Assembly (NCBI GenBank): GCA_009787175.1
Contig: WRGM01000139.1
Location: 1 to 13,893, forward strand
Source of the DNA: Candidatus Bathycorpusculum fermentans
Lineage (GTDB): Archaea; Thermoproteota; Bathyarchaeia; Bathyarchaeales; Bathycorpusculaceae
DNA length: 13,893 nucleotides
Direction of reading: 5' to 3'
The translations under genes were made by a program, and so were the position numbers. Below are positions 7,688 through 13,893 of this stretch, piece by piece. The first letter of the stretch is position 1, and every line of letters begins with the position of its first letter. Below the pieces are notes generated by a model. The model did no database searches. It had not been told where the DNA came from and worked only from the letters and a program-made list of their open reading frames with translations.

Positions 7688-9115
7688 GTGTCTGTCTTAA
7701 ATCAATCCCCCTTCTATATCTTTAATACTTTAACGCGTCAAAAAGATGTTTTTACTCCTATTAGGCAGGGTGAGGTAAAACTGTATACTTGTGGTCCAAC
7801 GGTTTATGATTATGCGCATATTGGTAATTTTCGTGCGTTTTTGTTTGAGGATTTGTTAAAACGTTGGCTGCGGTATTGTGGGTTTAAGGTGTTTCATGTT
7901 ATGAATCTTACGGATGTTGATGATAAGACTATTAGGGGTAGTCAGGCTAAGGGGGTTCCGCTTAGGCAGTTTACGGATTTTTATGTTAAGGCTTTTTTTG
8001 AGGATATCTCGGTGCTTAATATTGACTCTGCTGATGTTTATCCACGTGCTACTGATCATGTGCCTGAGATGGTATCTATTATTAAGGCTTTGCAGGAGAA
8101 AGGTGTTGCTTATTGTGGTGAGGATGGTTCTATTTATTATGCTGTCTCAAAGTTTTCGCAGTATGGAAAGCTTTCGCATTTAAAAGTTGGGGAGCTTAAA
8201 GTTGGTGCCCGAGTTAGTCAGGATGAGTATGCTAAGGAGGAGGCTCAGGATTTTGCGCTTTGGAAGGCATATACGCCGGGGGATGGTGACGCGTTTTGGG
8301 AAACTGAGCTTGGTAAGGGGCGGCCGGGGTGGCATGTTGAGTGTAGTGCTATGAGTATGAAGTATCTGGGTGAAACTTTTGATATTCACTGCGGCGGGAT
8401 TGATAACATGTTTCCTCATCATGAAAATGAGATTGCGCAGAGTGAAGCTGCAACAGGTAAGGTTTTTGTGAATTATTGGATGCACAATGAGCATTTGCAA
8501 GTTGAGGGTAAAAAGATGAGTAAACGTTTTGGCAATTTTTACACTCTACGAGATTTACTTGCGAAGGGTTATGATCCAATGGCTATCCGCTATTTACTAT
8601 TGTCTACTCATTATCGTCAACAGTTTAATTTCACCTTTGAAGGTCTAGTGGCGGCTAAGAGTGCTATTGATCGCCTTAAAAATTTCACACGCAGACTACA
8701 AGATGTCAGCAGTGAAAGTGGTGGTAGTGGTGGTAAGGTTGATATGCACATTGAGCATGTGAGGCAGCGTTTTGCTGATGCTATGAATGATGACTTAAAT
8801 ATTAGCGTAGCCTTAGCAGCGCTTTTTGATTTTGTGCGAGAAATCAATAACCTATTTGACTCAGGCGTAATAAGTAAAGAGGAAGCAGAAAAAGTTGAAG
8901 CCGTTCTAATGCAATTTAACTCTGTACTTGGCGTAATTAACAGTGTAAATACAGAAGAACCCCTACCCGGCGATATTGATGCACTTGTGCAGAAAAGAGA
9001 ATTAGCTCGTAAAGCTAAAAACTGGAAAGAAGCTGATATAATACGTGCTAAACTTAAAGCGTTAGGCATTATAGTTGAAGACACAGCACAGGGCGTAAGA
9101 TGGTATAAAGAATAA
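7688..9115 (+). CDS. cysS: Cysteinyl-tRNA synthetase
   Basis: Class I aminoacyl-tRNA synthetase that charges tRNA-Cys. All core signatures are present: YTCGPTVYDYAHIGN with zinc-binding Cys35 and the HIGN adenylate motif (44-47); WHVECSAM with zinc ligand Cys219; HCGGIDNMFPHHENE with His/Glu ligands around 245-248; and KMSKRFGN at 276-283, where KMSKS reads KMSKR. The C-terminal helical domain follows after a Gly/Ser-rich linker (SSESGGSGG), ending with RKAKNWKEADIIRAKLKALG, the usual tRNA-binding tail. The length of 475 is normal. The GTG start at 7688 gives the expected short N-terminus before FYIFNTLTRQKD. Codon use changes sharply within the gene: G/T-ending codons dominate to about 8740, A-ending codons after it. 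Confidence 0.97.
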   Translation: MSVLNQSPFYIFNTLTRQKDVFTPIRQGEVKLYTCGPTVYDYAHIGNFRAFLFEDLLKRWLRYCGFKVFHVMNLTDVDDKTIRGSQAKGVPLRQFTDFYVKAFFEDISVLNIDSADVYPRATDHVPEMVSIIKALQEKGVAYCGEDGSIYYAVSKFSQYGKLSHLKVGELKVGARVSQDEYAKEEAQDFALWKAYTPGDGDAFWETELGKGRPGWHVECSAMSMKYLGETFDIHCGGIDNMFPHHENEIAQSEAATGKVFVNYWMHNEHLQVEGKKMSKRFGNFYTLRDLLAKGYDPMAIRYLLLSTHYRQQFNFTFEGLVAAKSAIDRLKNFTRRLQDVSSESGGSGGKVDMHIEHVRQRFADAMNDDLNISVALAALFDFVREINNLFDSGVISKEEAEKVEAVLMQFNSVLGVINSVNTEEPLPGDIDALVQKRELARKAKNWKEADIIRAKLKALGIIVEDTAQGVRWYKE

Positions 9116-9116
9116 T

Positions 9117-9908
9117 TTACAGCGATTTACCGCTGCTATATGTCCACTCTCTTGTAGAATATTTTTCTCTATACAACCTGTTCGCCAATTCCTCTTCAAA
9201 AGATGTTAATGTAGCCTCTTGAAGTTGAATCTTTAAAATTGCCTTAAACCCTTGCTTTAGAGCATTATATACTGTATCAAAACTAACCTTATGCCCTAAC
9301 TCGCCTGTTATACTAGTTATCTTTTCCCGCCCAACCTCTACAGCCTCTTTACATGAGAGATCCTTTACTTTAAGTAGTTGAAACATTTTCTCCAAATTTA
9401 CCTCTCGCAAAAGAGTCCCATGCTGCAGAACATATCCGCGGGATAATGCTTGGCTGCTTCCTGAAATTTTTTTACCCCCAACAGTTAAATTAGGACAGCA
9501 TTTGGCGTCACCGTTATTAAAATCAGCTGAAACCCCTAAAAGACGCAACGCATCCGCTATAGCGTCATAAATTTTACAATAAACACTAACCGCATCACCC
9601 TCACGACCTAAATCAGAGGCTTTAGCCGCTATACTGTAAGTAATTTCGCCCTCATAGTCATGATAAACAGTTCCTCCACCACTACAACGCCGCACTATAT
9701 CCACCTCAAGCTGCCTGACCCTTTGAAGATAAACCCTATCATCAAGTTTTTCATTTCTACCAATACTTACAGCAGACGGACTCCAACGATAAAGACGAAG
9801 AGTATTAGGTGCCTTCTCTGCAATACAGGTCTGCAGAACCGCCTCATCAACAGCCATATTCCACGCGGCACTATACACACCAAAAGGCAAAAGACGCCAA
9901 GTATCCAT
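9117..9908 (-). CDS. lplA: Lipoate-protein ligase A, catalytic domain only
   Basis: Member of the BPL/LplA/LipB family. It activates lipoate (or octanoate) with ATP and attaches it to a lysine of acceptor proteins such as GcvH or 2-oxoacid dehydrogenase E2. Diagnostic motifs are RRCSGGGTVYHD (73-84), the substrate-binding loop, GGKKISGSSQ (144-153) with the conserved lysine at 147, and QHGTLL. The protein is 263 residues, against about 340 for bacterial LplA; it ends near the REWTY segment, so the C-terminal accessory domain is missing, as in the split LplA/LplB ligases of archaea such as Thermoplasma. The partner lplB is not seen. The ATG at 9908 has AGTGAT at 9914-9919 and a TATA-like stretch at about 9951-9957. 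It lies 52 bases behind the TPR gene. A closely related function (octanoyltransferase) is not excluded. Confidence 0.9.
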   Translation of the reverse strand: MDTWRLLPFGVYSAAWNMAVDEAVLQTCIAEKAPNTLRLYRWSPSAVSIGRNEKLDDRVYLQRVRQLEVDIVRRCSGGGTVYHDYEGEITYSIAAKASDLGREGDAVSVYCKIYDAIADALRLLGVSADFNNGDAKCCPNLTVGGKKISGSSQALSRGYVLQHGTLLREVNLEKMFQLLKVKDLSCKEAVEVGREKITSITGELGHKVSFDTVYNALKQGFKAILKIQLQEATLTSFEEELANRLYREKYSTREWTYSSGKSL

Positions 9909-9950
9909 ATACTATCACTTCAAAAGAATAACACAATATTCAACATTAAA

Positions 9951-9957
9951 AATATAA
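9951..9957 (-). promoter_or_regulatory. TATA-like box for lplA
   Basis: The minus strand reads TTATATT about 43-49 bases before the lplA ATG, in the 52-base gap after the TPR gene. lplA may therefore be transcribed on its own as well as from the TPR gene. Confidence 0.35.
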
Positions 9958-9960
9958 CAC

Positions 9961-10455
9961 TTACAATTGCCGTTTTTTCATCTGCTCATTAATAGCTACA
10001 ATGTTACCATCCACAAGCTCTAACCACTGCCTATTCTTAGAAGCATCTAACCCTTTATCACTAAAAATAGCCTTCGCTCTATACAACGCCTCTAAGGCAG
10101 CAGGAAAACAATCCAAAACAGCTAACGCGGCACCCTGATTTACCTGCGCCACCAAATACTTCCCTACTTCAACAGCATCCAATTCACCCGCTTGATCAAA
10201 AAACACCAAAGCCTTATTAGCCGCCGCAAAACTCTCCAAATGCTTACCCAACCTCCCCAACGCAGCAGACAAACCAGAATAAACAACAGCCTCAAAACGC
10301 GCCCTATCAAAAGACACATCTACAGGAAGCGAACTACACAGACCTAAGGCTTTATTATAACATTCAACCGCACCTTGATAATTCGATTGATGAAACGCCC
10401 TATTTGCCTCTTCATTAGCCTCTCGCATCACACGCATTACGCTTACTGTATTCAT
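9961..10455 (-). CDS. Tetratricopeptide-repeat (TPR) protein
   Basis: 164-residue all-helical protein with TPR-type pairs: EANRAFHQSNYQGAVECYNKAL (about 15-36) fits the TPR consensus (W/F, G/Y, A, Y, A, P positions). LSAALGRLGKHLESFAAANKAL (56-77) and VNQGAALAVLDCFPAALEALYRAKAIF (110-136) follow the same pattern. It has no signal peptide or membrane helix, so it is a cytoplasmic scaffold; the partner is unknown. It is oriented with lplA, 52 bases upstream of it. Coding-strand composition is strongly G/T-rich along its whole length. ATG 10455 is used; an in-frame Met at residue 7 is an alternative. No strong ribosome-binding site is visible. Confidence 0.8.
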   Translation of the reverse strand: MNTVSVMRVMREANEEANRAFHQSNYQGAVECYNKALGLCSSLPVDVSFDRARFEAVVYSGLSAALGRLGKHLESFAAANKALVFFDQAGELDAVEVGKYLVAQVNQGAALAVLDCFPAALEALYRAKAIFSDKGLDASKNRQWLELVDGNIVAINEQMKKRQL

Positions 10456-10527
10456 TAAAACATTTGAACCCTACAAGACTTAAAACTATTACGCTAACCT
10501 ACAGATTTTTGATTGCTAACGAATTTG

Positions 10528-10539
10528 TAAGTTAACTTA
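10528..10539. repeat. 12-bp palindrome upstream of the TPR gene
   Basis: TAAGTTAACTTA is a perfect palindrome about 73 bases before the TPR start. It could be an operator for a dimeric regulator. The rest of 10456-10637 shows only short open stretches that I do not recognise. Confidence 0.4.
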
Positions 10540-10637
10540 AGCTCTGATGTCTGTGGTGGTCAAAGAGAAATGGATTGTTGAGTAGTCTTTTGAATTGTTT
10601 AGCCAATCTTTGTGGCGTCTTTTGTAGAACCAGTTTT

Positions 10638-10960
10638 TTAGTTATTTGTTTTATTACTGATGATTACTGCTATCCAAGATCCGCCTTTTGTTGAACCTAC
10701 ACGTTTTATTAAGCCTGATTTTTTAGTGCTGAAATATGAGTCTGTACGTTACGTGGAGCAATTCCTATTTCTTTAGCTATAATTTTTGCCGTAATTCTTG
10801 GATTACTCCGTATCAACTCTATAACTCTACTCTGCAAAACTGTTATACCAATATTTTCTTGCGATGTTTCTTGCGATGCTGTCTTGGTGTTAAAGCCAAT
10901 CATTACTTCATTTGGTCGTACACGGTAAAGCGGTTCAGGTAGGTTTTGTTTCTAAAGTAG
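10638..10960 (-). pseudogene. Remnant of an AlbA_2/HTH transcription regulator (C-terminal part)
   Basis: An intact 64-codon piece (10903-10709) holds a winged-helix motif: SRVIELIRSNPRITAKIIAKE then IGIAPRNVQTHISALKNQ. Two extensions show it is a fragment of a larger protein. Downstream, after a stop at 10709-10711, the neighbouring frame reads LIKRVGSTKGGSWIAVI to a stop at 10638-10640, the usual end of this HTH type; a one-base loss in CAG-GCT broke it. Upstream of the ATG at 10903 the frame continues back as NLPEPLYRVRPNEVMIGFNT, matching the LPEPEF...VTF strand that precedes the TSQxTSQ linker and HTH in AlbA_2 (Schlafen-like, COG2865) regulators. That frame is cut by a TAG near 10958 and a TAA near 10977. 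The N-terminal domain is gone. It overlaps the glmM promoter region. Confidence 0.65.
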
Positions 10961-10999
10961 TTCAACAATTAATTTTTATGTTCCGTAAAAAGGTTAAGG

Positions 11000-11006
11000 T
11001 TTTTAT
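11000..11006 (+). promoter_or_regulatory. TATA-like box for glmM-glmU
   Basis: TTTTTAT preceded by AAGG lies 35-41 bases before the ATG at 11041, giving a predicted start near 11029 and a leader of about 12 bases containing GGTG. A second candidate is TTTTTATG at about 10973-10980. This promoter supports starting glmM at 11041. Confidence 0.4.
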
Positions 11007-11040
11007 GGTGATTATTCTTACTATGTTAATGGTTTGGTGT

Positions 11041-12432
11041 ATGGGCAAATTATTTGGAAGTTCTGGGATTCGTGGTTTAGCTAATGTTGAGTTAACGCCT
11101 ATTTTAGCGTGTAATGTTGGTATGGCTGTGGCGACTTTTGCTAAGGCTAAGTGTGCTGTTGTTGCCTGTGATACCAGAGTTTCAGGTGATATGATTCAGG
11201 AGGCTCTGGTTTCAGGTTTAATTTCCTGTGGTGTAACTGTTTATCTGGTTGGTGTGGTGCCGACGCCTGTTTTAGCGTATGTGACTCGTGTTTTAGGGGC
11301 TGATGTTGGTTTTATGATAACTGCCTCGCATAATCCGCCGCAGTATAATGGTATTAAAATTTTTAATTCTAAAACTCTCTCTTATGTGGACTCTGAGCAG
11401 GATGCTGTGGAAAAAATTATTTTAGACGGAAAGTATGCGTTGGCTGATTGGCGCTGTTTAGGTAAAACTGTTTCCTTTGATGCTTGCTCTGCCTATTTTG
11501 ATATGGTGAAACGTGTTGTTTCTCTTTGTAGGGGGTGGCATGTTGTTGTTGACTCTGGCTGTGGTGCTGCGTGTAGTGTTGCTCCTGAAATTTTTAAGAT
11601 GCTTGGCTGTAGGGTAACTGTTTTAAATGGTCAGCCTGATGGATATTTTCCTGCTAGGGAAAGTGAGCCTACGGTTAAGTCTCTTGAGGTTCTCTCTAAA
11701 ACTGTTCGTGCTCTTGGAGCAGATATAGGTGTAGCCTTTGATGGTGATGCTGACCGCGTAGCCTTTATAGATGAGCATGGTGTTTTTGTCAACTTTGATC
11801 AGGCCTTAGCTGCGTATAGTGCTCATGTTTTAAAGCAGCATAATAAAAACGGTGCCGACGACAGTAGTGGTAGTGGTGGGGTGGTGGTGTCTAGTGTTGA
11901 GGTGTCTATGTGTGTTGAGTCTATGGTTGAGTGTTTAGGCGGTCGGGTTGTGCGTACAAGGGTTGGTGATGTTTATATTTCTGAGGCTATAGAGCGTGAT
12001 TGTGCTGTTTTTGGCGGTGAACCCTGTGGTGCATGGGTACATCCTCTGCAGCATTACTGTCCTGATGGTCCCCTATCTGCGATGCTCTTTTTGAAAGCCT
12101 TAGAGCTTGAGGGGCAGTCTGTTAGTGAATTTATACGCAAAGTTCCAAAATATACCACGTTACGTGAAAACGTTAAATGTCCAAATGACCTAAAAGCGAA
12201 AGCAGTTACTGCTATATCCGCCTTATTAAAAGAAACATTTAGCCATAGCTATACTGATTTTTCAGATATAGACGGTATACGATTAGCTTTTAAAAACAGT
12301 TGGCTATTACTCCGCGCTTCTGGAACCGAACCTCTAATACGCATAACTGTTGAAGGCACATCAGATACGGTAGCAAAAGAATTAATGCATAAAACAATAG
12401 TTTTAATACAAAAACAAATTGAGGCAACATAA
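11041..12432 (+). CDS. glmM: Phosphoglucosamine mutase (phosphohexomutase family)
   Basis: Converts glucosamine-6-phosphate to glucosamine-1-phosphate on the way to UDP-GlcNAc. Archaeal members can also act on glucose or mannose phosphates. The four family signatures are in order: the phosphoserine loop TASHNPPQYNG (Ser96), the magnesium loop DGDADR (Asp234, 236, 238), the sugar-binding GGEPCG (325-330), and the phosphate-binding RASGTEPLIR (425-434). The length of 463 is normal. A longer frame opens at 10912, but MGKLFGSSGIRG at 11041 is the family's usual N-terminus, and the upstream part overlaps an antisense remnant and the promoter. A Gly/Ser-rich insert lies at about 269-281. Codon use is G/T-rich to about 12110, then A-rich. 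glmU follows 2 bases later. Confidence 0.93.
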   Translation: MGKLFGSSGIRGLANVELTPILACNVGMAVATFAKAKCAVVACDTRVSGDMIQEALVSGLISCGVTVYLVGVVPTPVLAYVTRVLGADVGFMITASHNPPQYNGIKIFNSKTLSYVDSEQDAVEKIILDGKYALADWRCLGKTVSFDACSAYFDMVKRVVSLCRGWHVVVDSGCGAACSVAPEIFKMLGCRVTVLNGQPDGYFPARESEPTVKSLEVLSKTVRALGADIGVAFDGDADRVAFIDEHGVFVNFDQALAAYSAHVLKQHNKNGADDSSGSGGVVVSSVEVSMCVESMVECLGGRVVRTRVGDVYISEAIERDCAVFGGEPCGAWVHPLQHYCPDGPLSAMLFLKALELEGQSVSEFIRKVPKYTTLRENVKCPNDLKAKAVTAISALLKETFSHSYTDFSDIDGIRLAFKNSWLLLRASGTEPLIRITVEGTSDTVAKELMHKTIVLIQKQIEAT

Positions 12433-12434
12433 TA

Positions 12435-13721
12435 ATGAAAGCAGTCATATTAGCAGCCGGCGAAGGACAAAGACTCCAACCGTTAACATCCACACGGCCT
12501 AAACCATTAATCTCCATAACGGGCAAACCTATCCTACAGTTTTGCCTTGATGCCGTTAAAACGGCAGGTATCTCAGAGGTTATAATTATAACACGTTACA
12601 TGAGCGATAACATTAAAACCTATTTCGGCAACGGCAACAGCCAGGGCTTAAGTATTAGCTATGTTGAGCAAAAAGACCTCTTAGGCACAGGTAACGCTGC
12701 CACGCTAACTGAACCACTTGTCGACGACCCCTTCGTACTAATATACGGTGATTTACTATTCACCAAAGATACCATAAAACAGCTAATTGACATATACAAT
12801 AAAGAAAAACCCGAAGCCGTTATGGCAGCTGTTTCAGTAAACAAGCCTGAAAATTATGGCGTACTAGAGCTAACTGAGGGTAAAAAACTAAAACGCATAA
12901 TAGAAAAACCAGCAGCCGGTGTAACATCTTCGAATTTAGTAAACGCCGGTATCTATGTGTTTTCAAAAAAAGTTTTCAAAAAACTAGAAAACGTTAAAAA
13001 ATCCATACGAGGCGAATGGGAGTTAACGGATGCTCTAACCATGTTAGCCTCTGACAATAAGACTGTGCTAATAGAAAAGCTAGAAAATGATGCCTGGTTT
13101 GATGTTGGAAGACCATGGGATTTACTTGACGCAAACCTTTGGGCTCTAAAACATTTAGAGCCACAAGTTTTAGGCACAATAGAACAAGGAGCCCACCTCA
13201 TAGGACCCGTGCATGTAGCCAAGTCTGCTAGAATACGCTCAGGCGCATACATTGAGGGCCCCGTTTTTATAGATGAAGAAGCTGACGTTGGTCCTAACTG
13301 TTTTATCCGCTCAGGCACTAGTCTTGGCAAAAAAACCCGTGTAGGTAACGCTGTTGAAATAAAAAACAGCATAATCATGGATGAAACCCACATTGGACAC
13401 CTCTCATATGTTGGCGATAGCGTAATCGGTACACGATGTAATTTCGGTGCAGGTACAATAACTGCAAACCTACGCTTTGACGATGGCAACGTAAAAATGG
13501 CGGTTAAGGGCAAAGAGGTAGATACAGGTAGACGTAAACTTGGCATAGTTTTAGGCGATAACGTAAAGACAGGCATTAAAGCCTCCTTTATGCCCGGTGT
13601 AAAAGTAGGCGCAAACACTTGGATTGGAGCAAACTTTATGGTCACGCATGACCTACCTAGCAACTCAATTGCACTATTAAAGCAGCAACAAGAAATTGTA
13701 CAGACAAAAAAAGATAAGTAA
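12435..13721 (+). CDS. glmU: Bifunctional sugar-1-phosphate nucleotidyltransferase/acetyltransferase
   Basis: The N-terminal Rossmann-like nucleotidyltransferase domain carries LAAGEGQRLQPLT followed by RPKPLI (residues 6-25), the nucleotide-binding signature, and a YGDLLF acidic metal motif near 110. From about residue 240 there is a left-handed beta-helix of hexapeptide repeats (IEGPVFIDEEADVGPNC, IGHLSYVGDSVIG), typical of acetyltransferases. The 428-residue build matches archaeal enzymes that acetylate glucosamine-1-phosphate and couple it to UTP, giving UDP-GlcNAc. It directly follows glmM with a 2-base gap and a GAGG at 12421-12424, so the pair is an operon catalysing consecutive steps. 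A glucose-1-phosphate thymidylyl/uridylyltransferase role cannot be excluded from sequence alone. Codon use is A/C-ending throughout. Confidence 0.92.
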   Translation: MKAVILAAGEGQRLQPLTSTRPKPLISITGKPILQFCLDAVKTAGISEVIIITRYMSDNIKTYFGNGNSQGLSISYVEQKDLLGTGNAATLTEPLVDDPFVLIYGDLLFTKDTIKQLIDIYNKEKPEAVMAAVSVNKPENYGVLELTEGKKLKRIIEKPAAGVTSSNLVNAGIYVFSKKVFKKLENVKKSIRGEWELTDALTMLASDNKTVLIEKLENDAWFDVGRPWDLLDANLWALKHLEPQVLGTIEQGAHLIGPVHVAKSARIRSGAYIEGPVFIDEEADVGPNCFIRSGTSLGKKTRVGNAVEIKNSIIMDETHIGHLSYVGDSVIGTRCNFGAGTITANLRFDDGNVKMAVKGKEVDTGRRKLGIVLGDNVKTGIKASFMPGVKVGANTWIGANFMVTHDLPSNSIALLKQQQEIVQTKKDK

Positions 13722-13785
13722 ACCTGCCCGTTGCTAGTTCGGCTGTCACTTTTAAGACGACGGTAGGTTGTTGCCTGCAAGCTAC

Positions 13786-13893
13786 ATGTTCATGGTTAAT
13801 GACTTTATCCGAAATTCCCGTGTTTTTACCTCCCATGATATTGTAGTAATCGAAGATTTGCGGTCAATTTATAATTTTAACGTCAATACACAG
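13786..13893 (+). CDS. Partial ORF running off the right edge, unknown
   Basis: An ATG at 13786 (with another in frame at 13792) opens a frame with no stop through the window end, giving MFMVNDFIRNSRVFTSHDIV and 16 further residues. The pattern looks like a helical N-terminus followed by a beta strand. I do not recognise a family. A TATA-like CTTTTAAG lies at about 13748-13755, about 30 bases upstream, which would give a short leader. The frame is closed by TAA at 13753-13755. The 64 bases between glmU and this ATG hold nothing else I can name. Confidence 0.45.
   Translation, partial: MFMVNDFIRNSRVFTSHDIVVIEDLRSIYNFNVNTQ

Noticed and set aside
8180..8500. Minus-strand frames inside cysS
   Set aside because: They lie opposite conserved catalytic and zinc motifs of cysS and have no start signals or recognisable content.
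10540..10640. Short minus-strand open stretch of about 36 codons upstream of the TPR gene
   Set aside because: No start codon with a binding site, no recognised motif; too short to call.
10638..10680. Box C/D-like sequence (TGATGA near 10668)
   Set aside because: No convincing paired D and D' boxes at the right spacing, and the stretch is explained by the HTH remnant.
10945..10960. In-frame TAG read as pyrrolysine in the AlbA_2/HTH remnant
   Set aside because: A further TAA upstream and a frameshift downstream show general decay; nothing else in the window points to TAG recoding.
10912..11040. N-terminal extension of GlmM with a hydrophobic stretch
   Set aside because: Family members start at MGKLFG; the upstream part overlaps an antisense gene remnant and a TATA-like box, so it is leader, not a membrane anchor.
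12953..13780. Long minus-strand open frame (275 codons) opposite glmU
   Set aside because: It is antisense to a clear glmU with full domain signatures; its translation is Ser/Pro/Leu-rich with no recognisable motif, as expected from the opposite strand.
13722..13785. Possible tRNA or structured RNA after glmU
   Set aside because: TTCG-like and GC-rich bits are present, but no acceptor stem or cloverleaf can be formed.
1..13893. CRISPR array, insertion sequence or integration site
   Set aside because: No regularly spaced repeats, no transposase or integrase motif and no paired flanking repeats were seen.

Overview
The window is a low-GC archaeal chromosome segment. The archaeal signs are TATA-like boxes about 25-50 bases ahead of several starts, a lipoate ligase without the bacterial C-terminal domain, an archaeal-style sugar-phosphate nucleotidyltransferase/acetyltransferase next to a phosphoglucosamine mutase, a single-OB-fold ssDNA-binding protein, and surface proteins with C-terminal membrane anchors. 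Overall style suggests the TACK side, possibly Bathyarchaeia-like. That placement is an impression, not a computed result.

Layout. Positions 1-264 hold a possible divergent gene start at the left edge and a 10-bp inverted repeat. A small two-helix membrane protein with a poly-Gln tract follows; its C-terminus looks frameshifted. Next is a BioB-like radical SAM protein, convergent with a homocitrate/isopropylmalate-synthase-like enzyme; the two stop codons share one TTAA. On the minus strand come an OB-fold protein and a Yip1-like membrane protein with a large Asn-glycosylation-prone outer domain. Divergent from that are two tandem kelch beta-propeller surface proteins joined by an ATGA overlap; both are broken by frameshifts. 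Then follow cysS (+), a TPR gene and lplA (both minus), a decayed minus-strand remnant of an AlbA_2/HTH regulator, and a glmM-glmU pair (+). A start-only ORF runs off the right edge.

How it fits together. GlmM and GlmU supply UDP-GlcNAc, plausibly for N-glycosylation of surface proteins such as the Yip1-like and kelch products. LplA attaches lipoate. The radical SAM protein, with a second cysteine pair near its C-terminus, resembles the archaeal LipS1/LipS2 type of lipoyl synthase component more than biotin synthase, so lipoate assembly may be a theme here; this is inference.

The most unusual aspects are the cluster of frame breaks in the surface and regulatory genes while about 7 kb of enzyme genes is intact, and an intragenic switch in codon composition (G/T-rich 5' parts, A-rich 3' parts) in cysS and glmM. 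I saw no CRISPR array, tRNA, rRNA or insertion sequence.
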